From Hymenopus coronatus (lineage: Eukaryota > Arthropoda > Insecta > Mantodea > Hymenopodidae): DNA of 64,000 nt. Positions 1-42,666 of the stretch are shown piece by piece (position 1 is the first letter of the stretch; every line of letters begins with the position of its first letter). The notes below the pieces were generated by a model. That model ran no database searches. It worked only from the letters and a program-made list of their open reading frames with translations, and had not been told where the DNA came from. The stretch lies in NCBI GenBank assembly GCA_030762935.1, contig CM060887.1, forward strand, positions 11,710,501-11,774,500. The letters are read 5' to 3'. The translations under genes were made by a program, and so were the position numbers.

Positions 1-217
1 TATGTCCATTGTCAGATTCAAATTAGGTATGTAAAATATTAATTTTTAAGTTGCATGCCAGCAGAATTTTGCAAATACATTGAAATGATCACCAAACTGG
101 CTACACACAGTCATTTATCACTATTATTCTGCAGAAAGACTGTGATGTATCTTAACTTTTTATTTATAAATGAGTTGAGGTTGTGTGAAGAAATGAAATA
201 ATTTGGGAAGTCTTATT

Positions 218-1163
218 ACTGATATATGGTGGACTTGTGACCGTGATGTGTTTTAACAATTGAAAATTAGTTGAGTTGATTTTGTAACACTACATCACTT
301 AAAAACAATATAAAACAAAAGAGTTACAATCCCGTTATCCATCAGCATGCAGTACTCAACAGCCTTACACACAGATTGTAAAAGAATGGGCGAAAAAGAA
401 AATCAGTGTGAACTTGCTAAAATATTGGACATAGCTACAGAGAGTGGAATCTGGGCAGAACTGGTACACAAAAAAGTTAAAAGGGCCAAAAATAGGAAGA
501 GAATTAAAGAAGTCAGTATACTCACTCAAAACCAGAAAGAAAACAAGATCTACAAGAAATTTACATACCACCCTACAACTTTCTACAAATTCCAGAGGAT
601 CCTCAAACGACACATCATTCTAGCCGCAAAAAACAATTACTCCATAAAAAACATTTTAAATTCTAAATTAAAAGATGATATCCCACAAGAAAACAAACCA
701 GGAATATGTAAATTTAGTTGCAATGACTGTGAAAAAATCTACTTTGGCCAAACAAAAAGAAACATAAAAACAAGAGCAAAAGAACACCACAGAAATATTA
801 AACTCAAACAAGAAGACAAATCCGCAGTAGCTTGGCATTTTTGGAAAGAGAAACACACCATAAATAGAAGCCCGAAAATACTCAAAAATATCACAAGGAA
901 GACAATTAAAAGTTTGGGAAAACATATATATTTGGAAAAACAAGAACTGTGTTTTCAATTTTGAAATCCTGCCAGGCGACCTACTGATACAGAGGTTCAT
1001 CAAACCACCACCAGGGATAGAGAGGCAACCAACACAGCAAGCAATACCGGTAATCAGCCAAAGGAATTGACAATGGAAGCACATGGCTTCTGAAACATGT
1101 TTTCCAAAATAAAAAGTAAGTGATGTAGTGTTACAAAATCGACTCAACTAATTTTCAATTGTT
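218..1163 (+). mobile_element. Penelope-like element, 5'-truncated (family PLE-A, copy 1)
   Basis: The ORF at 347-964 ends with a GIY-YIG endonuclease: GICKFSCNDCEKIYFGQTKR, then NIKTRAKEHHRNIKLKQ and AWHFWKEKHTI. This domain is typical of the C terminus of Penelope-like retroelements. The reverse transcriptase is missing. The central Tyr of GIY is Cys here, which suggests inactivity. Inverted arms lie at 255-300 and 1118-1163 (nearly identical, positions summing to 1418). Flanks gggaagtcttatt (205-217) and gagaagtcttgtt (1164-1176) look like a 13-bp target duplication with two mismatches. It sits in a brm intron. Confidence 0.85.
1066..1105 (+). ncRNA. PLE 3'-end hairpin motif (hammerhead-like)
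   Basis: TTGACAATG, then stem GAAGC / loop ACATG / stem GCTTC, then TGAAAC. This is the PLE-A version of a motif found at the 3' end of every PLE family in this window. The hammerhead core would need CTGANGA; here it is TTGACAA, so catalysis is doubtful. Confidence 0.45.
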
Positions 1164-1176
1164 GAGAAGTCTTGTT

Positions 1177-2890
1177 AGAATTTTTGTAAGCTTGTATCGG
1201 TTTGGACATATAAATGGAGAAACGTATAACACACTGCATACACTCCGTTGCATTAATAATAGAAAACAGAAAAGCAAAATTGTTCTCATAGAACTTCTTT
1301 GATAATGCACATATATTCACCACATGGATAAAATACTACTACTATTCCCTCCAATCAACAGTTGCTGGTGGAATAAATCATTTTCCTACTTTGTTTATAT
1401 TGCCACATAAAATAATAATAGATATGTCTGATGCCTACTCAATGGTGTGGCAATGCTGTTTTGTTCATTACAATATGTGCTAGTTTCTCATATGTTAATG
1501 CAAACCTATTGTACTGCTTCTGCAACCCCATGCTCTTAACCTAAATTAGTTTGGTGTTACCTTTCTATTTTATAATTTCCTGCACACTATAGAACTAACT
1601 GCATATGCAGAGTTTAATCTGCACAATATTGGGATATAATAAACTATGTGATCAAAACTCTTAGTAATGATAGAGATCACTCTTATGGCTATGTCCACCA
1701 TTCTTGATCAAGATAAAATACTGACTGTCTCAGTATGTGGCACACTGACAGCGATAAAAGCTTATTGAGGATTTTACTACTGACCAACTGTGAACAGCTA
1801 GTTTTCATCAATTATATCCCATGTAACTTGTGTTATGTTAAAATAATGGAACAGGAGTAATCTCTCCAAAAGCAGCAATTCATTTTCGCCTTTGAATAGC
1901 ATACTGATAAAGTTACAGTCCATTTGGTACCTTGTAGTTTTTAATGCCTTAAGGTTTTATATTGGACCAATGCCTTAAATATTCTGAACAAAAATGCAAT
2001 TAAAATCCACACAATCACAACGTTACATATCATAATTATGTTAGTTGAAGCATAGTTCCAAGAGCAATGTAGAACTAGAGGGAGCAATGAATGGATTTCA
2101 GGACTGTTAAGATGCATTAATTGCACATTTATAAGAATGCCCTAACAAGCTATGTACCTTGTATTTAGGAGGTTCAGAGTTCAAATCTTTTCTGGGAAAA
2201 TGTTTTTCTTTTTTCTTTCTCTTTTTTTATCAGAAAACATATGTTGATTAAGCTAAGCAGAACCTAAATCAGAACTGAAGCTTTCCTGGCGATGTATTAA
2301 TTCAAAATCATTGGGAAAAGAAAGGAAAGAGAAAGAAATCCATAATAGTAGAATTATTTTTCTGCTCAATTTTAAGACCAGCTTTCCTCAGGTGTACATC
2401 TTGCTTCTAGCTCTTTACTTTTTATCTTTTCTTAAAAAAATTGCATGTTAAATATAACTCATTTGCTTCTTGTTGAGAGAAACCTGGAGTGACTTTCGCT
2501 TTCCTCCATTGCACGCTAAACAAGTATATGCATCTGCTTCAGCAAACAGAACAAGGTGTAAAACAGACTATGTAATGTAGGTCCATTCAGTAGAGTTTAC
2601 CTCTGCCAATTAACCGTGGTCAAATAAACTATGACAAACATTGGTGCACCACTGTATGATGAATATCCTGGTAAAATTCTTACCATGATAAGGTGAAAGT
2701 TTCTGACCGGTTTGATTAACAAGAATGGTACACATGGCCATTAGAACTATTTAAGGTCATATGAAGAATTTTGATAAAATACAAAATTTTATCTCATGAA
2801 TCAGATACATTGTGATTACAATGCATATTATGCAAGGAAAGTCATAGCTCTCAAAAGTATTTAGATAGTAAGTTTTATTTTTGTGTTATA
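1177..2890. other. brm intron, mostly unremarkable
   Basis: AT-rich intron with no coding match. A short stretch at 2277-2312 matches the outer flank of the PLE at 55110-55145 (tttcctggcgatgt...), so it is probably a fragment of the same repeat. Confidence 0.6.
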
Positions 2891-2891
2891 G

Positions 2892-32801
<29,910 letters not shown>

Positions 32802-32959
32802 GGATCTACTTGTAGGTAAAAGTCATGCAAACATACATATGACAACATGGAAGTGTTAACAGATTGTCCATTTTACTGTAGATAAATCATATCACATACA
32901 TCACCTCTACATAAAATTGACTAGTTATCAGTATTGAAACATTTTTGGAAATTCATATT

Positions 32960-32965
32960 AATAAA
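32960..32965 (+). promoter_or_regulatory. candidate brm polyadenylation signal
   Basis: AATAAA lies 159 bp after the brm stop codon. It is the first canonical hexamer downstream and would give a short 3' UTR. Alternative downstream signals are possible. Nothing in the sequence proves cleavage here. Confidence 0.45.
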
Positions 32966-35380
32966 GTATAACATTATTTGCAGAAAACATAGTAGCATAA
33001 ATAAATCCTAGCTGCTGAGTTTTAGACAACATAAGCTGAAGATCACAAAGTATATTGCTTTATTTTGGATATGTCCTTTGACTCTGTATTCGTTCCAGTT
33101 ATAATTAGTCATTTTTAGCTTTTAATTTCTCACACTGAGTTATAGTATCTTTAAAGCTAAAGCAGAAAATATATAATTTAATGTTAATACCTTGGGTGTC
33201 TCAGTACATTTTATTTTCATTCAGATTTTACATTAATGCAAATTATGTAAAAGGCAATATCAAATGTGGAAAATGGTATGCACAAAATAACATCGGAAAT
33301 GTTTTATACTGCATCATGAAAGTTTTATCATTTTTACAAAAAAAGCAGATCATAAACGAGGCTTCCAGATTTACTAAAGTAGCTTTCAATGCAACATTCA
33401 CTAGAAATCTTCTGGCCAAGCAGATATAATTAAACTGTTGAGTTCATGCATTATGGCTGTCTCTATCTTGTATGATTAAAAGTTATTTTTTTCCATCCAA
33501 CTCCCCAAATGTTTGTTATTGGTTTATAATACAAAATGTGATGGTGACATATGTGTCTTGAGAGAGTTAACTGAGCAGTAATTGTAATAACTAAAGCAAA
33601 CAGTATAATTTTAGAATTTGCACAGGCGTACTTGAATGTGGTGAAAATTCTGAGAGGAATGGCAGGGAGCATTCAGGTATCAGCCTTCCTAAAAGAAAGC
33701 CATTGTAGTACAAAGCAGAAAAGTATGTTTACAGATAATATACCATGTATTAAGTTTTACTTTGATTTACTGCTTAAGAAATATCATCAATAACTTGAAG
33801 CGACTTTATGTAGTGTCCCTTTAGCAACAGGAGATCTTATTTATTATTGATGCCATTGCTCATGATTTGAATACTGTCTCTAGCAGCAGGCATTCATAGT
33901 TAATGGTTCAGCATAGGTAATCATGTCTATGCAATAATACAAATCATATTTATAAGTGACTCCTAATTTGACACCAGAACAAAACATTCAACCACAGACA
34001 CAAGGTATGTTACGTTCATATTGAGCTTGTCAACAAAGAACAGAGCAACCATTGAATGCAAGAGGAGCCACTGGAAGACTGGGTTGTGTTAGTTACAATG
34101 CAGCCACATCCAGAGCGCTGTGATTTGCTTTCTCTTCTAAAAACAATCACACTCCTTCTTGGCAGAGAGCCCTAAGGCTTCAATGTAGGCTCATTAGTCA
34201 ACTATGATGTCATTCATGCTCTATCAGCAAGCTGGAAATCAGGAGTAAAAATTAACATCCTCTACAGTTACTTTCCACTCTGGATTGAGGAGAAAAAAAG
34301 CCATTGATGGGGTTGTTGTTTTGTTGGTAAATTGGGCAATTAGGAAAAAACTGATTCAGTTGATATGTTTCCCTCATCAAGCATAACATATTTCTGCTTT
34401 GTACAAATTGCTTCTTTTAGTTTCTAGAACAAATTATAGACATTGAAGTAAATTGGCTTTAAATTAATTGCCTGGACATAAAAAATTGGTCAAAAATATC
34501 AATGACACAATGTATTATAAATTACCAGAAAATGTTATTGTTCAGTTATAATCAGTCTGAGATGAATGAAGAAAATATTAATTAAAATATTATCTGTTCC
34601 TTCTTCTTTGTAGGAGATTAAACACAATGCACTTAATATTTGGGGAAGAATTTGAGTCAACTAATGACCTTTACACACCATCATTTTCAACTAAGTTCAA
34701 CTCTAGGTTGAACTTGCTTTGAAAATGAGAAATTGATATCTAAAACATGGGAAAAAAGAAAAGATTTTTTTAAATGACAAAATAACTCGCACTTACATGT
34801 ATTTTACTCAAAACTTGGAGATAAAGCTCTGTCTAAATCAGGAAAGAGTCCATGAAACTCTTCTCCCATTGAAGTGGAGTAAAATAGGAAAAAGAAATTC
34901 ATAACAAAGGCAGCAAACCTTTAAATCAGCATAACTTGTTTTAATATTTCTGCCCTATAAGTTATCATAAAATGTAGTGTGTAACAAAAATGCAATGTTG
35001 ACATACAAGCTCACTCGTTCATACTCTTCTAATATCTACTAATTCTTTCTTCTTGTTTTTCTTCCTCCAGACTCTAAGATTGTCTTAAAAGATTTGTTTT
35101 GTGCATTGTGTTCATCCCAAAAGTTTTATATTTTAGCTTGTATTATGTGCAGAACAGATTTAGAGAATTTGCTATGCATTTCCTGCTTAGCAAATTCACC
35201 ATTCCAGAGGTATGGAAATTATTAGACTCAAATAAGCGTAATAAATCGTACAAATTATATGCTATAGTTTTATTCAATTTTAGCATTAAAATACTGTTGT
35301 GATCATAAAAATGTATATAATTTATAACATGTGGGCAGTAAAAGCTCTTATCTGTGACGTAATAAATCTGTTGGAATGAA
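32966..35380. other. intergenic, nothing firmly recognised
   Basis: AT-rich. Only notable item: an imperfect hairpin around 34681-34730 (tcattttcaa / ttgaaaatga with inner aagttcaa / ttgaactt). No coding match. Confidence 0.5.
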
Positions 35381-35385
35381 TGTAC

Positions 35386-35960
35386 ACTGGAACCTCATTT
35401 ATCAGATTATCCTCCGAGACCAGAGGTAATCTGATTTTTGAAAATCTGGATAATCCAGAAACAAATTAATCTAAACAGATGCATATTTGTTAGTGCTTCT
35501 AACGCTCTGTCATCATATCAATTTTCTGTCCATCTTTTGCCTCAATGCCATTTCAGTCACTAAACAAATGAGTACAAAAAAAGAACAATTTGTACAATGT
35601 ATCACTTTTGTCACACTTAGATGATATAAAACATTTGCAGCTCTTGTATAAATAATCTTACATCTGAAGCTGCTTACAGTGAAGGCTAATCAGATTGATT
35701 AATGTGGTTAACATTTTCATGCACTTTGGTTACTTTTATGGAGTAAGACAGTTGTTTCGTGGACCCTTGCCCACATTGTCATCGGTAAGTAAAGTGTGTG
35801 TAAACATCAATCAAAATGTTTACTATTGCTCATCCACTAATGTTCATTTGTGTTTTAAACTAAAGGATTGTGGATGTTATATTATGAATTATTCAAATCA
35901 AATGTGTGCATGCGTATGCATTTTTTATACATTCAACGTCTTTGCAGTAGAGTTTTTCTA
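35386..35960 (+). mobile_element. pogo-like MITE fragment
   Basis: The left end cactggaacctcatttatcag resembles pogo/Tigger termini and the element at 41040. 35820-35900 is clearly homologous to 41645-41740. It is interrupted by a PLE-F remnant at 35650-35816. Confidence 0.45.
35650..35816 (-). mobile_element. foldback PLE remnant (PLE-F, copy 2)
   Basis: gaagctgcttacagtgaagg matches 27442-27461. Decayed inverted arms lie at 35692-35735 and 35783-35816. On the minus strand 35785-35747 it reads TGACAATG, stem TGG/CCA and CGAAAC, then AACTGTC, the same hairpin motif as copy 1 with compensating stem bases. Confidence 0.6.
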
Positions 35961-36308
35961 GGTAAAAGTTTCTTTTTATATAAAAGCATTCATAATAGAG
36001 CATACAAACATATCCCATTTAATATCAGATATGGGTGCTAATATTGAAATAATGAATTATTGCTAACGTTCACATAAAATATATTTTTAAATAAATATAC
36101 TTAAAATTATTCCCAAGTACCCAGTAATATAAAATGAACATCACATTCTACATTTTCATACACATGGTTACCAGATTCTGATAGCTATCAGTATGACGTG
36201 TACACAGTGCATTGCTTCAGTATTTTGCAACTGTAAACATGGAAAAAATACATTCACTCTCATATTCATATCTTCAGACTCGGTGGAGGGTATGAATAGT
36301 CTTAAGGC

Positions 36309-36743
36309 TGATTCACAACAACTAAGAATGGTAACCAGAATGAGAATGACAACGTTGAAATACATGTAACAATACAGGAGATAAAGTCTTCACCAATTTT
36401 TAATGTTCTTTTTCCCAGGTGTGGCATATTAGGTCAATACTATGCACATTAGACTGCTGCAGAAATTATTTTAAGCAACCGTGACCTGAAACAGCTGTTA
36501 AGAGTTCATTCTAGTTGGGAATTTTGATGTTGCTAACCAACATTATGTCAGCTGAATTGCAAAAATATTTGGTCAGTTAAAAACAAATAAAATCTTGATG
36601 CATATTGATTTCCCATTTTGAGATTGATATACATTCCCATTTTCATTACTGGACTGTTGTGAACCAAAATCTTGTAAGCTATATCACTTCCCTTTCTGGT
36701 TTTCCTTTTGGTTACCATTTTCAGGTTAGTGTGAACCAGCCTT
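36309..36743. mobile_element. MITE with GGCTGNTTCACA termini
   Basis: Left end TTAAGGCTGATTCACA and following aatggtaaccagaatgag are inverted at 36688-36743 (ttggttaccattttcagg, gtgaaccagcctttaa). About 435 bp and noncoding. Internal blocks recur at 37540-37650 and 38395-38500. TTAA borders on both sides hint at the target. Superfamily not assigned. Confidence 0.65.
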
Positions 36744-36843
36744 TAATTACAAAAATCTGCCCCCCCCTTCCCCCAAACAACCAAATTCCCTGGGTTGTGT
36801 TGCCAGAATACAATTCAAACACAGAAGCATCAAATATAAATAT

Positions 36844-37383
36844 TTAAGAGTAATATAATATCACACTCAAACTTCACTAGTTGAAATAAGTACTTCAGAC
36901 ATGTTTCGGTGGCTAGTGCTGCCATCTTCAGCAGAGATTCACTGATGAACTTGTGGTATCATCCTGTAGAGGTCTCTCTTCTGGGTAGACAAATTTTGAG
37001 ATGAGACTGTTTGTGGTATATCAAAATGTATGACTTTGTCTATATTTTTCAGAATTAGTAGATTTTCCCAAACTGTTAATCTAATTGGATTCTGCAAACC
37101 CAAGTGATTAAAATCAGTGCCAAATCCAATTGGCTTAACAGTTTGGGAAAATCTATTAATTCTGAAAAACAAAAACAAAGTCATAAATTTTGATATACCA
37201 GAAACAGTCTCATCTGAAAATGTATCTACCCAGAAGAGAGACCTCTACAGGCGGCTACCACAAGTTCGTCAGTGAATCTCTGCTGAAGATGGCGGCAATA
37301 GCTACCGAAACATGTCTGAAGTAAATTACTTATTTCAACTAGTGAAGTTTCAGTGTGATGCTGTGTTTTTACTCTTAATTAGT
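36844..37383. mobile_element. foldback PLE (family PLE-D)
   Basis: Inverted arms of about 240 bp (36844-37090 and 37124-37383) with a few indels. The right arm reads PLE C-terminal sequence in broken frame (a SLGK-IN-SEKQK-like stretch equivalent to KSLGKHIYLEKQ at 913-948). The hairpin motif CTGAAGATG GCGGC/GCTAC CGAAAC lies at 37283-37311 and again inverted near 36905-36935. Confidence 0.72.
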
Positions 37384-40300
37384 TACTTCACTGTGCATTC
37401 CCATTAATATTTTAATGAAATATAAATCTGTTTCATAATAAGTGAAAATTGAAACCAAAACAGCACAATTAAAATACATATTTAATAAAGTGAATATTCA
37501 GATTAGGGGAAAGTTTCCCCTTAATGGCTTCTCTTTCTCGTTCCTCGTAACAGCATATTAGATCTATATTGTGCTTATTAGAATCTTCACTGCAACAAAT
37601 ATTCAAGGTTGCCATGAAATGAAACAGCTGCTAGAGCTAGTTGCAAGCTGAGAAAATGAAAATGTAGGTTGTTTATATGCAACTCAAATTGGCTGTTGTC
37701 TAAAATTGTCTCATAATAGCAAACACTACAAAAACTGGTACAAATTAAGGAGGTGAATCTAACTTGTAGAGTTTTAAACTTAGGAACTTAAATTTTTATG
37801 CATATATGCTACATGATCTATGTATAAACTCATTTAAGTTTCAGCTCTTTAACTTCAATAGCTTTTTTAGTTATTAATGTTTTTGATTTAATAAAACTGT
37901 CTGCTTCCTGTGCAAAATAAAAAACAATTCAGTATACTGATGATAAAATTGTTGTGTTTCTGCTCTCATATCTTATACTTTATTTTTATCAAAAATCTAA
38001 TACCTAATTTTGTTAGCTATAGTATCTTGAATATACAGTGCAATTTTCAGCTCTTTGCATAAAAATTGTATGAGGAGATAGCTTTTGATTGTAGCAAAAT
38101 GCTAAAAAATGAAATGGGAGAAAATTAAATTTTAAGTTTGCATGTGAAGTACATTTAAAATGTGTATTTTATTAAGTTAGAAATGTGGAAGAGTCACAAA
38201 CTTATAAAATATGTAAAACAGGATTGATAGACTTGATTTTTGCAACAACAAAAAAAAAAAAAGATGATTTTTAACAAAAAATTAATATTGACACCTGTTT
38301 GCCTCCTGTAATTAATACAGGAATGGTGCCTGGTACAACTAGAGGTATCAGAAATAGTAATGGGTCTGCATTTAGAAAAAATGTTCCTTATCTAATTTTG
38401 ACATTGGCTAGCCACATTATGTTGGCTGAATTAGAAGTGTATGAAAAAATATGATTGGTCAATTACAAACAAATGAGACTTTGCTATCTATCGATAAAGT
38501 CACTGCTCTCTGATCTTCTATAGTATGGGCATTGTTAATCAACCAAAACTTTGTTTTGAGTCCTATAATAACTTTCATACCTCTGCATTTTGCTCACTAG
38601 CAGACATGTGATCAGTTTATGGGGTCAGTCAAGTGAAAATCCTTACTTCCAAATTTTTAAAGATAAAGATTTTAAATTTTGTAGATTTATTTCTCATGCA
38701 GCAGTCTCTGTGCAAAATTTCAGCCATCTACCCAATTAGTTTCCTCTTTATTAAATTTTTAATCAAGAATTATTTAATAGATATAAGATACTCCTTGCAG
38801 AACAGTTTTCATGTTTCACATAGTTTGGTAAGCGTGTTCCTAATATACATGCAAATAAATTTTGGTCTAGATTTTGTAGTATAATGAAAGCAAAAAGATA
38901 TATGCAGACATTTTTGTATCTATATTTTTTGAAGCTTTTTTTTTTTTTAAATTATATTTTTAATATTTACAGCCATAAATGCTCAACTATTATCATCAAA
39001 ATAGAGACCAGATTATAGTAAAGAGTTTGTATTCTATATTCTACAATAATCTGCTCAAAGCTGCTCTGCAAGGGGCTTTTTATGTAAAGAAAAATGTTAT
39101 TTTGAGAAATAGAGAAAATATTTAGATTGCATCTGGGTAATGTTTTTTATTATTAGAACCAGCTGAAAAATTCCGCTTGTGGCATTGAATTTTTCAGCTG
39201 GTTGTAATAAAAGAAAATAAAATTTAAAGCATTTAGAAATACTCTGCACTTGCCTCTTTAAATTGCCATGGAGACATTTAAAAATAGTGCAAAGTAAAGA
39301 TTATATTTTAAATAGAGAAAGAAACAAAGAATTTGTAGTAACAAAAATAAAAAAATACAAAATTTGGTCCGTGCCTCAGATTTTCAGCTGGCTGTCCCCG
39401 TAAGTTAAAAATTGAGGCTCTAAGGTACATATCTACTAGAACAATCTAAAAATATGGAAACTTATGCATTTTTATTGCTTCCTTCTGCTTGCAAGAAGTC
39501 TTGTTAAATATTTACTTGAGTTGATTGAAACACATTTTCATCATTTACATGCCCTAAGTAGTTAAAATGTAAGTCACAATGAACTCAAATGCATACTTAA
39601 TTTATAGCATACATCACTGTCTCAAAATCCTCGTAATTTCAAGTAATAAGATGTCTTCTTGTATTTATTTCAGTTTACTTCATTGTCATAAACAGCTGTA
39701 TTAATGGTGATTATCAAGATGAAACAATTGTAGAGTAGCCTGAGGTGTTATTTGGAGTTTAATGTTATCTGTAATGTTAGTGTAGACAAATCATCTTAAG
39801 TGTACGCCAGCAACAACAGAGGCAAAAACCTATATTTATATATGTTGTAGAAATGTTTAAGATGGAACTCTGGATGGCAGTTTTCAGATATTTACAACTT
39901 CTTGGGGACTAGCAAGGCAAGTTGACATGCCTACTGGGCTACATATTGCACTAAGGCAATGCATGTGTGAAAATCCAGCAATTGTAGTTTTCTTATTATT
40001 GCTTAGACTTTTATTACCACACATTTGGAATATAAAACATACACTGTATGCAAAATGTTAATGAGCTATCTCAGAACATTGCTAACCTATTACATATTTT
40101 ACTCATAATATGGTAATATGAAATTAGTGTTTCTTGGACCCAGCAGTTTATTGTATCGTTCTCAAAGTTTTCTTTTGAAAGTAGTATACAAACTTAAAGA
40201 AATTGTTATACAGGCATTTCATGATGATAATTTTTTCTTGTGATGTTTTTGAATTTGTCAACTGTACTATTGGTGCCACAAAAAACTTTATATCTGTAAC

Positions 40301-41039
40301 TCTAGAAGTTACCCTAGGAATTTAAGTCAATAAGTTATAAATACTGTATTTATCTGAACACAAGATAACTGCAAATGCAACACAAACCACCAAACCCCTT
40401 TATTATTATTTTTTTTTAATACAAATAAACACGTAATGGGTGCTAGGCAGAGGTTTGAAATTTACTTTTCCCCCCACATGCTATTCAGAAAATATATTGC
40501 AATGCAAAATGACTCCAACATTAATATTTCAGAAAAAAAAACAATGTCTTATATTTGGATAAAATGGTGACTGGTCTAAGAAGCATTATGAATAATGCTA
40601 AAAAGAAGGAATTGAGGTAAATGAAGCTTAGTACAATCTGGTGACTACCAAAGGTCAAATAAATAAGGGGATGCAGCCTACAAGAAATTACTGAAAACAA
40701 AGATTGCTTGATGTGGCATGTCGGGGCAGTCAACATTGTAACTTGAGTCACTATGATATTTAACCAGACAAATCATCACACTTATAAAAGAGGCACTATT
40801 CTGGTATTATGAGCCATTGTTATGTCATGTATTTCAGGGCATTACGATATTAACATTGAAAATAGATAATTTCAATTAAATTCGGCCATCACCTTTCACA
40901 ACCATTTATTACATACTTGGCTACATCTTTAATGTTGAATTAAGCCCCGAACCATGTTCCAGACATATTTTATATAATATGCATATGTGTTAAACTTTGC
41001 AAATTACTCTACTGTAATATTAAAAATAAGTTATATATA
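37384..41039. other. intergenic, mostly anonymous AT-rich DNA
   Basis: Contains MITE-related blocks (37540-37650, 38395-38500) and a 26-bp-arm hairpin (39148-39212). No coding match. Confidence 0.55.
39148..39212. repeat. hairpin with 26-bp arms
   Basis: ttattagaaccagctgaaaaattc and its inverse with few mismatches around a 13-base loop (positions sum to 78360). A similar arm (ttagaactggctgaaaagtg) is seen at 4379-4402, so this is probably a repeat foldback rather than a microRNA gene. Confidence 0.6.
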
Positions 41040-41570
41040 CAGTTGAAACTCACTTATAGGTTATTCACTTCAACATTTTTTGCACATATATGCTAAAATT
41101 TTAGGGACAAGTCATTCTCCATTAAAACTTTGCTCAATTATACATTTTAGTTATACGTTTTCTCGGTAATGCATCACTTTTTCTGATTCCCATACACAAA
41201 ATGTACCCGTTTATATATTTTTAAACAAACGTATGGTGGTATTCTTGCTGTGTATAGCCTTGGAATTGTCTGGTTTGCAGTTTTCATTGACGCTTATCGT
41301 TTCATTGTCATCAAATCGTTCCAACAATCTATTATCGTAGGTTCCAACAGTCATTTATCTATTTTATGTGGAGTTTTGAGTTATAAACAGGAGAAGAAAC
41401 ATGTGTGAATATCAACCAGCCAGGAAGAAAACAAGAAAATCCTTAACTTTTGATGAAAAATTAAAAATTCTGGATGAGGTCCATACCAGAAGAGAAAATC
41501 AGTTGCACGTTTTCTCATTTAGACTATTTTAGTAGTCTCCCTTGAAAAATGTGTAAGTGAGATACCAATG
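41040..41570 (+). mobile_element. pogo/Tigger deletion derivative
   Basis: The termini CAGTTGAAACTCACTTATAG and the inverse of CATTGGTATCTCACTTAC are flanked by TA on both sides (41038-41039, 41571-41572). From ATG 41401 it encodes MCEYQPARKKTRKSLTFDEK then LKILDEVHTRRENQ, the N-terminal DNA-binding start of a pogo-type transposase, then a stop. The catalytic domain has been deleted. 531 bp. Confidence 0.75.
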
Positions 41571-41572
41571 TA

Positions 41573-42660
41573 ATTGAATTTCAATATGATTTCTGCATAC
41601 TTGCCTAAATCAAAGAATTACATTTCTTTGCTTTCTTCTTCCTCATTTATTATTGCTTATCCACTAAATGTTCATTTGTGTTATAATCTAAAGAATTGAG
41701 GCGTGTTATTTTATGAATATTTAATCAAATGTGCGCATGCCTATCAGCTGATAATTATTGTACCTATTGCTTTATATATATATTGAAGCAATAGTTCCAA
41801 TATAAAGCAGTTTTTTTGCAGTTGCCATTATTCTAAGAAAACCTTAAGTTTGAGGATAATTCTGAAATAATGAATTTATATGCACCTCTCTTAAAAGCTG
41901 TTATAGGTTAGGTGAATTAAAGAGTGCTGCACATCAGTAACCACTTAAAAGCTGCATCCCCTGCAAACAACAAAAAATAATCACATTTTGTACCAATTTC
42001 ACAGATAGATTGCCTTAAGCGGGTAGGTAACCTGAAATATCACATTCTGCTCAGTCAGTCCCTAAGATAACTGTTTTAACTTTATTGTGCTGAGTTGTAA
42101 AATAAAAGATTATTTAATAATATGACTGAAAGTTTTCTGAGAATTATTAAATAACTTAGTAATTATGTTTCAGCTAATATTATAGGGTCATTAAATTATA
42201 AGGTAACCCTTTTATGCACTGTGCGAGAGAAACAAGTGTCACCAACAAAGTGGTGCCAGCAAAGATTCACTAAAATCTTAGCTTAAAATTGCTGGAAATG
42301 TTGACCTTCTCCTCTCAAACAGGTAGCACATCTGTTCAAAATTGTGTATAAAATATAACTATAAGGTTTTGGTTTTAACAGGCATGTAGCATTTCTTGTA
42401 AAAGCAGATCCTACAATACCAGCTCTTCTGTGTAAGTAATAATTTTGACTGCCCTGTGTAAAACAATTCATAGTAAATTATTATTAACTGAGCTTCACAC
42501 TGTATTACTTCCAATTCATTACTTTTATTAAGAGACATACCTGTTTGTTGAGCTAATTTATTTAGTGATTTTTAAGGTGATTGCTCTATACTGGCTTTGA
42601 TTTCATCTAGTTAAATTTCTGTTAAGCCTGGTCTTCATCTTGAATGATTCTTCCTGAACA
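41573..42660. other. intergenic, no gene recognised
   Basis: 41645-41740 is related to 35820-35900. Otherwise nothing identifiable. Confidence 0.5.
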
Positions 42661-42666
42661 CTGAAT

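Noticed and set aside
2881..2891. Frame start just before brm exon a
   Set aside because: It covers the splice acceptor itself. The codons before 2892 are intronic.
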